From assembly GCA_944385435.1 (NCBI GenBank), contig CALWXG010000012.1, positions 1-50,309 of the forward strand: a DNA stretch of 50,309 nucleotides, in the 5' to 3' direction. The stretch comes from an uncultured Oscillospiraceae bacterium. Lineage in GTDB: Bacteria > Bacillota > Clostridia > Oscillospirales > Oscillospiraceae. A model generated the notes under the pieces. It made no database searches. It was given only the letters and a program-made list of their open reading frames with translations, and was not told the DNA's origin. Position numbers and translations under genes: made by a program. Below, in pieces: positions 16,782 to 25,196 of this stretch. Position 1 is the first letter of the stretch. Each line of letters starts with the position of its first letter.

Positions 16782-17351
16782 TTGAAAATTCTCATGCTGG
16801 GCAACAGCTTTACCTTCTATCACGACATGCCCCGTACCCTGGCTGAACTGACCGGGGCGGAGGTCACGGCCCACACCCGGGGCGGAGCGCGGCTGTCGGA
16901 ACACCTGAATCCATCCACTTCCCTGGGCGCCCGGACCCAGAGCGCACTGCAAACAGGCCATTGGGACTATGTGGTGCTCCAGGAAATGAGCAGCGGCCCC
17001 ATCACCGCCCCCGGGAGTTTTTCCCGCAGCGTCCGTCTGCTGTGCGGGCAGATCCGCGCCTGCGGCGCCGTGCCCGTTCTCTTTGCCACCTGGGCCTACG
17101 AAAAAGGCGGGGCAAAGCTGGCATCCAAAGGCTGGGACTATGATGAGATGGCCCGGAGGCTGTCCGAGGCATACCGGCAGGCGGCGCAGGCAAACCAGGC
17201 GCTCCTGGCGGATGTGGGCCAGTGCTTTTATCAGCTGTCTCCCACCCTGGCACTCTATGCCGCCGACGGGGTCCACCCCAGCAAAACCGGCTCCCGCCTG
17301 GCCGCGCAGGTCCTTGCATCGGCCATACAACGTGCCGGCACTATGATCTGA
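16782..17351 (+). CDS. SGNH/GDSL hydrolase, DUF4886-like
   Basis: A 189-residue SGNH-fold hydrolase. MKILMLGNSFTFYHDMP gives the block I serine in a GNS rather than GDS setting, which is characteristic of the DUF4886-like group. VVLQEMSSGP is block II/III-like, and DGVHPSKTGS supplies the Asp/His pair. I chose the TTG at 16782 because GGGAGGCGG stands just upstream and the family begins directly with the KILMLGNSF strand; an earlier TTG at 16761 would add seven residues. The flavodoxin gene starts 13 bp after its stop and is likely cotranscribed. Confidence 0.8.
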   Translation: MKILMLGNSFTFYHDMPRTLAELTGAEVTAHTRGGARLSEHLNPSTSLGARTQSALQTGHWDYVVLQEMSSGPITAPGSFSRSVRLLCGQIRACGAVPVLFATWAYEKGGAKLASKGWDYDEMARRLSEAYRQAAQANQALLADVGQCFYQLSPTLALYAADGVHPSKTGSRLAAQVLASAIQRAGTMI

Positions 17352-17364
17352 GGAGGAATCTGGA

Positions 17365-17814
17365 ATGAAACTCGCCGTCTGTTACCACTCTCACCACCAC
17401 GGAAACACCCGGAAAGTCCTGGATGCCATGGCCCTGGAGTGCGACCTGGAGCTGTTGGATGTCGCAGCCTGCCAGAGCGCCCAGCTGAAGGACTACGACT
17501 GCATCGGCTTTGCCTCCGGGATCTACGCCTTCGAAATTCACAAATCCGTGGTGGACTTCGCCCGGGAGTTTCTGCCGGCGCGCAAGCCGGTGTTCTTCGT
17601 GTGCACCTACGGTCTGTCCAGGGGCACCGGTTTCAAGGCCCTGACCGATCTGGCCAAGCTGCGCCACTGCCCCGTTCTGGGTGAGTTCGGCTGCAAGGGC
17701 TACGACACCTTTGGCCCATTCAAGCTGATGGGCGGCCTTGCCAAGGGCCATCCCGATGAGCAGGACTTCCAGCAGGCCCGGAAGTTCCTCCGGAACATTC
17801 TGAACCAGCTCTGA
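17365..17814 (+). CDS. Flavodoxin-family protein
   Basis: A 149-residue FMN-binding flavodoxin fold. The phosphate loop is HSHHHGNTRKVLDAM (residues about 8-22) in which the T/S-x-T-G-x-T motif is replaced by a His-rich HGNT form, common in the stand-alone flavodoxin-family proteins of anaerobes. GFASGIYAFEIHKSVVDF and VCTYGLSRGTGFKAL form the isoalloxazine-contacting loops. It would serve as a low-potential electron carrier or small reductase. GAGGAGGAAT precedes the ATG. A long hairpin ends the unit 24 bp downstream. Confidence 0.83.
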   Translation: MKLAVCYHSHHHGNTRKVLDAMALECDLELLDVAACQSAQLKDYDCIGFASGIYAFEIHKSVVDFAREFLPARKPVFFVCTYGLSRGTGFKALTDLAKLRHCPVLGEFGCKGYDTFGPFKLMGGLAKGHPDEQDFQQARKFLRNILNQL

Positions 17815-17837
17815 GCTCAGCCTCAGGTACATACAGA

Positions 17838-17875
17838 CCGCCCGAAGCGGCCGGGCTGCCGGCCGCTTCGGGCGG
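17838..17875. terminator. Bidirectional terminator hairpin
   Basis: A perfect 17-bp stem (CCGCCCGAAGCGGCCGG and complement) with loop GCTG, followed by ATTTGTCTT. It separates the convergent flavodoxin and vWA genes. Confidence 0.82.
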
Positions 17876-17896
17876 ATTTGTCTTCCCGTCAGTCCT

Positions 17897-18553
17897 TCAC
17901 TTCCGTCTCTTCCCCCTGCGCCGGACGTCCTCCTCGATGTCATCCTTCCAGTGCCCGTCCAGCGGGGCGCTGGCCCGCACTGAGGCCACCGCCCGGCTCA
18001 CCACTTCGTAGTTGAGCCGGGTGCCCTGCCCGTCGCACTGGTAGGTCACCGCCCGGTCCGGGGCAATTCCCATGCCCGCTGCCGTCTGCACCGCGTCCAT
18101 GTTGGCCCCCAGGAAGAGGAACTCCCAGCCGTATTTCTCCTGCTGCCGGCGGATCATCCGCCTCACTTCCTCCGCGGTATAGCGGTGGCTGGCATTCTCC
18201 ATGCCGTCGGTGGTGATGACAAACAGGGTGTGTTCCGGCACATCCTCTTCCCGGGCGTATTTGTGGATGTTCCCGATGTGGCGGATGGCATCTCCCACGG
18301 CATCCAGCAGGGCGGTGCAGCCGCCCACGCAGTATTCCCGCCGGGTGATGGCCTCCACCTCGTCCAGCCTTTTCCGGTCGTGGAGCACCCGGCTGGTGTT
18401 GCTGAAGAGGACGGTGGACACAAAGGCCTCTCCCGGCTCCCTCTTCTGCTTTTCCACCATGGCGTTGAAACCGCCGATGGTGTCCCCCTCCAGCCCGGCC
18501 ATGGAGCCGCTGCGATCCAGGATAAAAACCAGTTCCGTCAGATTCTGTTTCAT
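17897..18553 (-). CDS. von Willebrand factor A domain protein
   Basis: A 218-residue cytoplasmic protein consisting of one vWA domain. The metal-ion-dependent adhesion site is complete: DRSGSM (residues 13-18), the central Thr in GGCTALLDAVGDAI, and VITTDGMENAS. The C-terminal tail is basic (RRRGKRRK). Such proteins bind partners or substrates through a divalent cation. It is encoded downstream of the macro-domain and AlbA_2 genes on the same strand. Its ribosome site (AGGGGG) lies inside one arm of a perfect 12-bp inverted repeat, suggesting control of translation. Confidence 0.88.
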   Translation of the reverse strand: MKQNLTELVFILDRSGSMAGLEGDTIGGFNAMVEKQKREPGEAFVSTVLFSNTSRVLHDRKRLDEVEAITRREYCVGGCTALLDAVGDAIRHIGNIHKYAREEDVPEHTLFVITTDGMENASHRYTAEEVRRMIRRQQEKYGWEFLFLGANMDAVQTAAGMGIAPDRAVTYQCDGQGTRLNYEVVSRAVASVRASAPLDGHWKDDIEEDVRRRGKRRK

Positions 18554-18557
18554 AGAG

Positions 18558-18609
18558 CAATCCCCCTATTCGGTGCTGTTTTGTTTACAAGCACAGTATA
18601 GGGGGATTG
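18558..18609 (-). promoter_or_regulatory. Leader inverted repeat covering the vWA ribosome site
   Basis: CAATCCCCCTAT (18558-18569) and ATAGGGGGATTG (18598-18609) are perfectly complementary, with an inner GTGCT/AGCAC pair. In a minus-strand transcript the 3' arm contains the AGGGGG ribosome site of the vWA gene, so a transcript arriving from the upstream macro gene would fold and hide it. A TATACT at 18600-18595 could start a shorter transcript lacking the 5' arm, though its -35 is poor. Confidence 0.6.
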
Positions 18610-18641
18610 TTCCGGTCTGTGGTCGCCCGGCAGGCGACAAA

Positions 18642-19637
18642 TCAGCCGCCCAGCAGGCTCTGATCGAAGGCGAACAGGGCCTCATTGATCTCAAAGATGT
18701 TGTAGTTGCGGTGGGCGATGAAGTACTCCACAATGATATCAAACTTACTGGCGTGGGAAAAGGCGAACCCCGCCTTGCCCAGCAGGTCCCGCGCCTCGTC
18801 CAACGGCAGCTCCAGCGCCACGGCGAACGCCATGGCCGTGGGTTTGGAGGGCCGGTAGTGGACGTCGGAGCGGATCTTGGAGAAGAGCTTGCGGTCGATG
18901 TTGGCCCGCTTGTAGCACTGGGCGTCGGTGATGCCCCGCTCATCGATCTTGCGCAGCAGCATCTGGGAAAAGCTCTCATCCAGCTCCTCCAGTGCCTTCT
19001 CCAGCCCCGCAGGCGCCGCGGCACAGGGGGCGGGCATCTGCTCCCCCTCCTCCATGAGCCGGGCCCACGCCGCCCTCCGGCGCTCCCGCTCCAGGGAATC
19101 CCCGTATCGGGCCACATAGCGGTCATTGATGTAGGCGGCAATGTCCGCAAAGAGCTTGCCTCCGATGGTATAGGATGCCCGGTCAAAAATCACCAGATAC
19201 ACCGTCATATCATGCCGGAGCAGGAAATCCCCGATGGTGTCCACCGCCACCTTCAGCGCCTGGTCCTTGGGGTAGCCGTAGGCGCCGGCGGAGATCAGGG
19301 GAAAGGCCACGGTCCGGCACCGGTGCTTCCGGGCCAGCTCCAGGCTGCTGCGGTAGGCACTGACCAGCAGCTCTCGCTCCCCATATCCTCCGCCCCGCCA
19401 GACGGGACCCACGGTGTGGATGACGTATTTCGCCTTCAGCCGGTAGCCGCCGGTGAGCTTGGCCTGTCCCGTCCTGCAGCCGCCCAGGGTGCGGCACTTG
19501 GCCAGCAGCTCCGGCCCGGCCGCCCGGTGAATGGCGCCGTCCACGCCCCCGCCGCCCAGCAGGCTCTCGTTGGCGGCGTTGACGATGGCGTCCACCTCCA
19601 TGTGGGTAATATCATCCCGTACAATCTGCAACGGCAT
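18642..19637 (-). CDS. Macro-domain protein with C-terminal helical domain
   Basis: A 331-residue protein. Residues 1-175 are a macro domain with [23 protein letters not shown] (the ADP-ribose-binding Asn and Gly-rich loop), HTVGPVW and [12 protein letters not shown], as in O-acetyl-ADP-ribose deacetylases and ADP-ribosyl hydrolases. Residues about 225-331 form a helical domain ([20 protein letters not shown], later [12 protein letters not shown]) that I have seen attached to such macro proteins and that looks like a regulatory or nucleic-acid-binding module. Start 19637 is chosen for a GGGAGG site and the beginning of the fold. It sits 38 bp after the AlbA_2 gene and probably shares its transcript. 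Confidence 0.88.
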   Translation of the reverse strand: MPLQIVRDDITHMEVDAIVNAANESLLGGGGVDGAIHRAAGPELLAKCRTLGGCRTGQAKLTGGYRLKAKYVIHTVGPVWRGGGYGERELLVSAYRSSLELARKHRCRTVAFPLISAGAYGYPKDQALKVAVDTIGDFLLRHDMTVYLVIFDRASYTIGGKLFADIAAYINDRYVARYGDSLERERRRAAWARLMEEGEQMPAPCAAAPAGLEKALEELDESFSQMLLRKIDERGITDAQCYKRANIDRKLFSKIRSDVHYRPSKPTAMAFAVALELPLDEARDLLGKAGFAFSHASKFDIIVEYFIAHRNYNIFEINEALFAFDQSLLGG

Positions 19638-19675
19638 ACACTGATCCCTCCCGATCTTCCGGCCCCGTTTTGTGC

Positions 19676-21109
19676 TCAGGATTTCAGCCTGTACATCCGG
19701 CCTTCTCCGTCCTCTTCCACACTCACAATTTCCTGCCTGATCAGCTGCTCCAGATCCTCCCGGACACAGGAGGGCTCCAGCTCGATGTAGGCTCCGATCT
19801 CCGCCGCCCTTGCACGGGGGTGTTCCGTCAGGTACTCGATGATCATCTGTTTGCCCACCGGGTTTCGCTCCGCGCCGCATCCCGCGGGAACCGGCGCGTC
19901 CCGCCGTCCGCTCCCCCGGAGGGGTAGCGTCAGCACCGTGCGCTCGGGGGCAAACCGCTCCTCAATCACCGGCAGCGTCCAGCCCCGCCGCTTCCACACG
20001 GAGTAGATGTTGGGAATGCCGCTGCCGGTGGACGCTCCGATGCTGATCCGGTTGAACATCCGGCTCAGAGCCCCGTTGCGGGGGTCGGAGACACCGCCGC
20101 TCCTGGCCGCGTCCACCCCGATCCGGAACCCGCCGGGATTGGAGATGGTGACCTGTTCCGCCTCCCGGACCACCCGGATTCCCCCGCTGCCCCAGTAGTC
20201 GGCGTTGATCAGGCTGTTTGCCACCGCCTCCCCCAGGGCGCCGGAGACCTCCCGGTCCTCCCCTTCCCCCGGCCGGCCGGAACTCGGGATCCCCCGGGCC
20301 AGGGCTGCGCGGACCCGGAAGTAGAAGTCAAACAGATTGCCGCTCCAGTCCCCGGACGAGGAGAGGATCTCCCTGCCGTCCCCCGTCCGATCCCGGTACT
20401 CCAGGCTGTAGGCGGGAAACGCCCGGACGATCTCCCGCTCCCGGCCGAACAGCAGCAGACCCGCCGCGGTGGGATGGACGGCGCCGTCGCCGCCGGCCCC
20501 CGCCGCGCCCAGCTGTTCCAGGAAGGCGGTATCCTCCAGCCCCTGCCATGGATGACCGGGCCGGCAGCCCTCCGCCCGGGCCCGGTAGCGCCCCACGCTC
20601 TCCCAGTCCAGGCCGTCCAGCGCGGCCCCCTCCAGCACCCGCATGTCCTGGGTCTGCGCCGCGGCATCCCGCAGCATGCCCTCCACCTCCTGGGCGGTAC
20701 ACCGGTAATCCCCCTCGCCGCTGCGGCGGTAGGAGCCGGTCATGGGATTGCCGTCAATGTAGACCGGCCGGTCATACCGCTGGGCCCGGGGCACCGTGAT
20801 GGCGATGATCCGGTCCCCGTCCACCGTCTCGATCCGGACCTGGCTTTGGGTGAGGATGTTGACGCTGACCTTGTTGGGGGTATTGATCATCTCCCAGAAC
20901 TCCCGGACCAGCCGCTCCGGGTCCGGAAGGTTCACCGTGTGCAGGGAGTGATCCGCATGCTCCTCCACCCCCAGGAGAATGACGCCGCCCAGGGTGTTGG
21001 CGAAGGCGGAATAGGTCTCCCAGATGCTCCGCGGCAGGCCGCCCAGGGCTTTTTTTGCCTCAATCCGGTTGTTTTCGTGATATTGTCCAATGTGGGAGAG
21101 ATCAATCAT
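19676..21109 (-). CDS. AlbA_2/Schlafen-like ATP-binding regulator
   Basis: A 477-residue protein. The N-terminal AlbA_2 (Schlafen AAA_4) domain contains [20 protein letters not shown] and [16 protein letters not shown] central HATPase-type domain is marked by [18 protein letters not shown] (the N-box region with Asn), [12 protein letters not shown] (the D/N-x-G motif), and a C-terminal winged helix ([25 protein letters not shown]). Of two adjacent ATGs, 21109 is preferred since AGGAGG is six bases upstream of it. The family includes putative ATP-dependent transcription regulators or helicase-like proteins associated with stress and defence. A promoter is seen just upstream. Confidence 0.85.
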   Translation of the reverse strand: MIDLSHIGQYHENNRIEAKKALGGLPRSIWETYSAFANTLGGVILLGVEEHADHSLHTVNLPDPERLVREFWEMINTPNKVSVNILTQSQVRIETVDGDRIIAITVPRAQRYDRPVYIDGNPMTGSYRRSGEGDYRCTAQEVEGMLRDAAAQTQDMRVLEGAALDGLDWESVGRYRARAEGCRPGHPWQGLEDTAFLEQLGAAGAGGDGAVHPTAAGLLLFGREREIVRAFPAYSLEYRDRTGDGREILSSSGDWSGNLFDFYFRVRAALARGIPSSGRPGEGEDREVSGALGEAVANSLINADYWGSGGIRVVREAEQVTISNPGGFRIGVDAARSGGVSDPRNGALSRMFNRISIGASTGSGIPNIYSVWKRRGWTLPVIEERFAPERTVLTLPLRGSGRRDAPVPAGCGAERNPVGKQMIIEYLTEHPRARAAEIGAYIELEPSCVREDLEQLIRQEIVSVEEDGEGRMYRLKS

Positions 21110-21152
21110 GTCCATCCTCCTCTGCTGTGTCGGACCCAGGGGCTCTGGACCC

Positions 21153-21181
21153 ATCATATCACGGAACCGGCGGCTTGTCCA
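21153..21181 (-). promoter_or_regulatory. Promoter of the AlbA_2/macro/vWA group
   Basis: On the minus strand TGGACA (21181 to 21176), 17 bp, TATGAT (21158 to 21153); each hexamer matches consensus at five of six positions. It lies about 45 bp before the start codon. Confidence 0.62.
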
Positions 21182-21197
21182 TTTCCCCGCCGGCCCT

Positions 21198-21977
21198 TTA
21201 TTCCCCCCGGCGCTGCCGGAGGGCAAACCAGACCAGACCGCACAGGGCGGCAAACCCCGCCGCCAGGCAGGGATAATACCACAGTTCAGGCAGCAGGGCC
21301 ACCGCCGGATGGCTCAGCGCGCACAGGGCGGCAAAGCCCGCACAGGCCAGGGCACTGACCAGGATCCGGAACGGTCCGCGGTTCTCCCCGGGCTCCAGGG
21401 CATTTTCCCAGCTCTCCCGGCGCTCCAGATGGCGCAGGAGCAGTTCCTCCCCTTCCCGGCCCTTCACCAGAACATAAGTCCTGCGCACGGTGCGGCCGCT
21501 GGGGTGGCGCACCTGGCAGACCAGGGCATAGTCCCGGACGTTCTCTTTGATCCGCTCCACCTTCTTCACCTCGTCCGCGCCGGCCGGCACGCCGGGCCGC
21601 CGGGCGAGGTGCCGCAAAAAGGCCTGCACCTCTCCGGCCGCCTTCCCGTAATCCAGCACATTGCGTCCGTGGTACACCAGACGCCGGGCATCCATGGCAA
21701 ACAGCCGGTCTTCCTCCGTGAGAAAAAAGACCGTGGCATCCCCTGTTGCCCGCCGTCCCGCCGCCGCTGCCAACCCCACCGCCACCGCGGTCACCCCCAG
21801 GCAGAGCACCAGGAAGGAACCCAGCCTGGGCAGTTCCAGCGTGAAGATCAGCACCGTTCCGCCCCAGACCAGCAGCAGGCTCAGCACCGCAATTCCCGCA
21901 ATGCCCCCCAGGGTGCGCAGGGCATACCGGCTCTTTCCCGCGGTGTCCGGCGACATCCAGATTTTTTCCACTCTCAT
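21198..21977 (-). CDS. Uncharacterised membrane protein
   Basis: A 259-residue protein I cannot assign to a family. Two hydrophobic segments near the N-terminus (about residues 20-65) and two near the C-terminus (about 205-252) enclose a soluble middle part of some 140 residues with many charged residues (FFLTEEDRLFAMDARRLVYHGRNVLDYG), a layout seen in PH-like membrane proteins. Start 21977 follows GGGGAGAGCG and avoids a low-complexity Arg/Ala/Gly extension. It is upstream of, and possibly cotranscribed with, the AlbA_2 gene, although that gene has its own promoter. The 292-bp gap to the divergent gene at 22270 holds only weak extended -10 sequences. Confidence 0.72.
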   Translation of the reverse strand: MRVEKIWMSPDTAGKSRYALRTLGGIAGIAVLSLLLVWGGTVLIFTLELPRLGSFLVLCLGVTAVAVGLAAAAGRRATGDATVFFLTEEDRLFAMDARRLVYHGRNVLDYGKAAGEVQAFLRHLARRPGVPAGADEVKKVERIKENVRDYALVCQVRHPSGRTVRRTYVLVKGREGEELLLRHLERRESWENALEPGENRGPFRILVSALACAGFAALCALSHPAVALLPELWYYPCLAAGFAALCGLVWFALRQRRGE

Positions 21978-22269
21978 TCCACGCTCTCCCCTCACTGCCC
22001 TGGCCGGTTCTCCGCCCGGACCGGACGCAGGCGCTGCTGCCGCGCGCCGTCCGCGGCGCACAGCCGCACACACAGACTATGTTACCATCCCCCCGGCATC
22101 CTGGCAAGCAAAAGCCGGAAATTCCACCCCTTCCGCCGCCCCATCCGGGGGTATCCTGTCAAGGCTCTGTAAAATATGGAAGGTCCCATAGGCGCCGCCT
22201 CCGGCCTGTGGTAAAATGGCCGGGGACGGACTGTGTTCTGTTTTCCGGAAATTCAAGGAGGGATGCAAC

Positions 22270-22917
22270 ATGAAGAAAGCCTTGTCGAAGTTCACCACTG
22301 CGCCGGGCATTGCTGCCGGCGCCATCATCGTCCTCATCCTCCTGTTCTTTCTTGTCTCCATCCTGCTCCTCATCCTGACCTTTGTCCTGCCCGCCGATGC
22401 CATTGAGCGCGAAATCCGGGAGACCTTCTGGAGCATCCCCTTCTTCCTCTGCATGTGCATATTTCTGGGGATTGCGATGTGCTGCATGTTCGCCTCCGCC
22501 TTCCAGCGGGGAATCACAGCGGGCCACCGGCTGAAGAATGTGCTCCTGTCCCTGCTCATAGCGGGCATCCTCGCCCTCTCCCTCTGGTTCAGCGTGATCA
22601 ATCCCATCAGAGATCTCCCCTATCTCAAAAGCCCCGCCGTCCTTCTCCTGGACGACGTGCGGTTTGATTGGGAACCGGACTCCGAATCCAACTCCGGCGG
22701 CTCCCATTATCTGGTGGGGTACGATGCGCAGGGCGAACGCCACCGGTTTTTCATCACAGAAGAAGTATACAGCCAGGGCCACCGGGACTGGGAGATCGCG
22801 TACCAGGACTATCACGGCAATTTCAACATGCAGGCCCAGGTGCGCTGCCTGCCCCACACCAATATCCTGCTGGAGTGGGAATACTGGGTGGAGGATCCGG
22901 CGGGGAACTCCCCCTGA
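22270..22917 (+). CDS. Uncharacterised membrane protein with extracellular domain
   Basis: A 215-residue protein with three hydrophobic segments (about residues 12-40, 54-76 and 87-108) and a C-terminal soluble domain of about 100 residues (RFDWEPDSESNSGGSHYLVG, then EEVYSQGHRDWEIAYQDY) likely exposed outside the cell. I do not recognise the family. AAGGAGG seven bases before the ATG at 22270 fixes the start. A TGGTAAAAT extended -10 sequence about 55 bp upstream may be its promoter. A long hairpin follows directly, so it is monocistronic. Confidence 0.78.
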   Translation: MKKALSKFTTAPGIAAGAIIVLILLFFLVSILLLILTFVLPADAIEREIRETFWSIPFFLCMCIFLGIAMCCMFASAFQRGITAGHRLKNVLLSLLIAGILALSLWFSVINPIRDLPYLKSPAVLLLDDVRFDWEPDSESNSGGSHYLVGYDAQGERHRFFITEEVYSQGHRDWEIAYQDYHGNFNMQAQVRCLPHTNILLEWEYWVEDPAGNSP

Positions 22918-22930
22918 CCCATCCGAACTG

Positions 22931-22972
22931 CAAGGCCGCCGGCCGGAGCACTCACTCCGGCCGGCGGCCTTG
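22931..22972. terminator. Bidirectional terminator hairpin
   Basis: A perfect 18-bp inverted repeat (arms beginning CAAGGCCGCCGG) with a six-base loop and TTG at the 3' edge. It separates the convergent membrane-protein and rubrerythrin genes. Confidence 0.82.
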
Positions 22973-23011
22973 TTGTGTATCGGATGCCGGTGCGGACCGG
23001 CGGCGTCCGGC

Positions 23012-24169
23012 TCAGTAGTTTTCCGCCCGGACCTCAAAGAACGACTGGGGATGCTTGCACACAGGGCACACCTCCGGGGCCTTGGTGCCCATCACCAGGT
23101 GGCCGCAGTTGCGGCACTCCCACAGGGTCACACCGCTCTTTTCAAAGACCTCTTTGGCCTCCACATTGTGCAGCAGCTTGCGGTAGCGCTCCTCGTGGCT
23201 CTTCTCAATGGCGGCCACGCCCCGGAACTGCTCCGCCAGCTCGTGGAAGCCCTCCTCGTCGGCATCCTTGGCCATGCGGTCATACATATCCGTCCACTCG
23301 TAGTTCTCCCCCTCGGCGGCGTGGAGCAGGTTCTCCGCCGTGTCGCCCAGCTCGCCCAGGGCCTTGAACCACAGCTTAGCGTGCTCCATTTCGTTGGCGG
23401 CGGTCTGAAGGAACAGGGCGGCGATCTGCTCGTAGCCCGCCTTCTTGGCCACGGAGGCGAAGTAGGTGTACTTATTCCGGGCCTGGGACTCGCCGGCAAA
23501 GGCCTCCCACAGGTTCTTCTCCGTCTTGGTCCCGGCATAGGGGTTTTTGGCCGGGGCGGCCTCCTCGATCCTGACAAATTTGTCCGCCCCCTGTCCGCAC
23601 ACCGGGCACTTGAAATCCGGGGTCATGGGCCCCTCGTGGATGTAGCCGCACACCGTGCATTTCCATTTTTCCATTGTCTTGCCCTCCGTTTTCTTTGCAG
23701 TATTGTCCTGGAATGGAATGGTCTCCAACAGACGGTTCACCACGTCCGCCGGGATGCCGGGGTAGTCCTTCAAACGCTCCAGAAATGCCCTGGCGTTCCC
23801 GCTCTGGGGGAGCATGAACCCCGCCTCCCGGCACAGGTCCTCCGCCATCAGGCGGCTGGAGCGCTCCACCGCCGCGCTCAGCGCGTCCGGCAATTGGGCG
23901 GCCAGATTTTCCGCCCTGGCTTTGCTCTGGATCAGGGCCCGCAGGGCCTCCGCCACCTGGTCCTCCTTGGGCTGCTGGGGCGGCATCTCCTGAGGCACCA
24001 TGGAGATGGCAGAGGAGGGGCAGGCGTCGGCGCAGGCGCCGCAGCCGATGCATTTGGTCTTGTCGATGATGCTGTCCTCGGTATCCGTGGCCCCGGTGGG
24101 GCAGACATACAGGCACAGGCAGTCCTTGGTACACAGCCTGAGATTTCTCACCGCATAGTGCTCTGCCAT
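23012..24169 (-). CDS. Ferredoxin-rubredoxin-rubrerythrin fusion (NADH peroxidase-like)
   Basis: A 385-residue redox fusion. Residues 1-60 form a two-cluster ferredoxin-like domain with an unusual first set [11 protein letters not shown] (13-23) and a normal second set [11 protein letters not shown] (40-50). A linker of about 110 residues follows, then a rubredoxin domain (CTVCGY at 171-176, CPVCG at 188-192), a ferritin-like diiron domain (about 215-340; ANEMEHAK and EKSHEERY carry ligands) and a C-terminal rubredoxin (352-371). It would reduce hydrogen peroxide to water in the cytoplasm. ATG 24169 has GGAGG eight bases upstream. An in-frame internal ATG at residue 166 also has a good SD. 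Confidence 0.9.
   Translation of the reverse strand: MAEHYAVRNLRLCTKDCLCLYVCPTGATDTEDSIIDKTKCIGCGACADACPSSAISMVPQEMPPQQPKEDQVAEALRALIQSKARAENLAAQLPDALSAAVERSSRLMAEDLCREAGFMLPQSGNARAFLERLKDYPGIPADVVNRLLETIPFQDNTAKKTEGKTMEKWKCTVCGYIHEGPMTPDFKCPVCGQGADKFVRIEEAAPAKNPYAGTKTEKNLWEAFAGESQARNKYTYFASVAKKAGYEQIAALFLQTAANEMEHAKLWFKALGELGDTAENLLHAAEGENYEWTDMYDRMAKDADEEGFHELAEQFRGVAAIEKSHEERYRKLLHNVEAKEVFEKSGVTLWECRNCGHLVMGTKAPEVCPVCKHPQSFFEVRAENY
23674..23687 (-). promoter_or_regulatory. Internal Shine-Dalgarno and in-frame start in the rubrerythrin fusion
   Basis: GGAGG (minus strand, 23687 to 23683) stands eight bases before an in-frame ATG at 23674, exactly where the rubredoxin-rubrerythrin part (MEKWKC...) begins. 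Translation from here would give a 220-residue stand-alone rubrerythrin in addition to the full fusion. Confidence 0.55.
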
Positions 24170-24171
24170 GA

Positions 24172-24834
24172 TCACGCCCTCCTCTCCGCTTTGTCAAATT
24201 TCCAGCTGGGCACCTTGCACACCGGACAGATCTCCGGCGGGTTGTCCCCCACATAGACGAAGCCGCACACAGAGCAGACGTAGACGCCGGTGTGCTCCAG
24301 CATCGTTTCTCCCTCTCTCTGATACCGGCCCAGCAGGGACTGGAGCATCCGGGTGACCTTCTCGCTCCACACCAGCGCCCGCAGGGCGCCCCGGTCCGGC
24401 TCCCCGGACGCCGCGGCATTGGCGTAGGGGTAACCGGCGGACAGGTCCTGCTGGATCAGCTCCAGCAGCGCGCCGGTGTCCGCCCCCGGCTCGGGCCGGG
24501 CCTGGGCCCGGAAGAACTCCGCCAGCGCCCGGAAGTCCTGCTCCTGCTCCGGCAGATACTGCTTCTCGCAGCCCCGGGCCAGATTGGAGCAGATAACGCT
24601 CAGCTCCATGGGGGAGAGCTCCCGCTCCACATGGGGCGCCTGCGCCGGCACAGGAGCGGCCGCGGCCGGGGCCACGCCCTTCTCCCGGAACATCTCCTTG
24701 CCCGCCCCGCACCAGGGGCATTTCCAGTCGTCCGGCAGGTTCTCCCACTTTGTGCCGGGGGCGATCCCCGCCTCGGGGATGCCCTTGGCCTCGTCATAGG
24801 TGTACGAACACACGGAACATACCATTTGTTTCAT
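24172..24834 (-). CDS. Two-rubredoxin-domain protein
   Basis: A 220-residue protein with a canonical rubredoxin at the N-terminus ([14 protein letters not shown], then [16 protein letters not shown], residues 5-50), a Pro/Ala linker, a helical middle of about 110 residues, and a C-terminal rubredoxin-like knuckle pair ([25 protein letters not shown]). The helical middle resembles the linker region of the neighbouring rubrerythrin fusion. Its stop overlaps the neighbour's ribosome site region by one or two bases, so the two are coupled. It likely feeds electrons to the rubrerythrin peroxidase. Confidence 0.87.
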   Translation of the reverse strand: MKQMVCSVCSYTYDEAKGIPEAGIAPGTKWENLPDDWKCPWCGAGKEMFREKGVAPAAAAPVPAQAPHVERELSPMELSVICSNLARGCEKQYLPEQEQDFRALAEFFRAQARPEPGADTGALLELIQQDLSAGYPYANAAASGEPDRGALRALVWSEKVTRMLQSLLGRYQREGETMLEHTGVYVCSVCGFVYVGDNPPEICPVCKVPSWKFDKAERRA

Positions 24835-24951
24835 GGATGTGACTCGCCTCCTTTGTCAAGATCCACATTCTGAACTGCACAGGGCCCATTGTCATTGTGC
24901 ACAGGCGGTTTGGGATCACCGCCCTGCATTTTTGTTCGCGCAAACAAGCCC

Positions 24952-24980
24952 AGTATAACCCGGAACGGAATTTCTGTCAA
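24952..24980 (-). promoter_or_regulatory. Strong promoter of the rubredoxin/rubrerythrin operon
   Basis: On the minus strand a perfect TTGACA (24980 to 24975), 17 bp, then TATACT (24957 to 24952). The leader of about 110 bases holds no structure I can name. The 362-bp gap between 24834 and 25197 otherwise contains only the terminator at 25083-25132. Confidence 0.8.
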
Positions 24981-25082
24981 CCTCGCGGAAAATTCGCCGC
25001 TTTCAGGGCCTATTTTCGGCTTGATTATACCATGTGCAAAACAGACATACCGTGACAAAATCACAGGCCTCCGCAGCCGCCC

Positions 25083-25132
25083 AAAAGGCCATCCGGACGG
25101 GAGATACCGCCTCCCGTCCGGATGGCCTTTTT
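25083..25132. terminator. Bidirectional terminator after the P-type ATPase
   Basis: A perfect 21-bp inverted repeat starting AAAAGGCCATCCGG with a seven-base loop and TTTTT at the end. It lies just beyond the ATPase stop on the minus strand and upstream of the rubredoxin promoter. Confidence 0.85.
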
Positions 25133-25196
25133 CGTCTGTCCCGCAGCCGGTCCGGGATCTCCCCCTGCGCTCCAAGGCAGTCGGTCCGGATCCGGT

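Noticed and set aside
24835-24945. Riboswitch or structured leader upstream of the rubredoxin gene
   Set aside because: The leader is about 110 bases, but I found no conserved riboswitch core or terminator/antiterminator pair.
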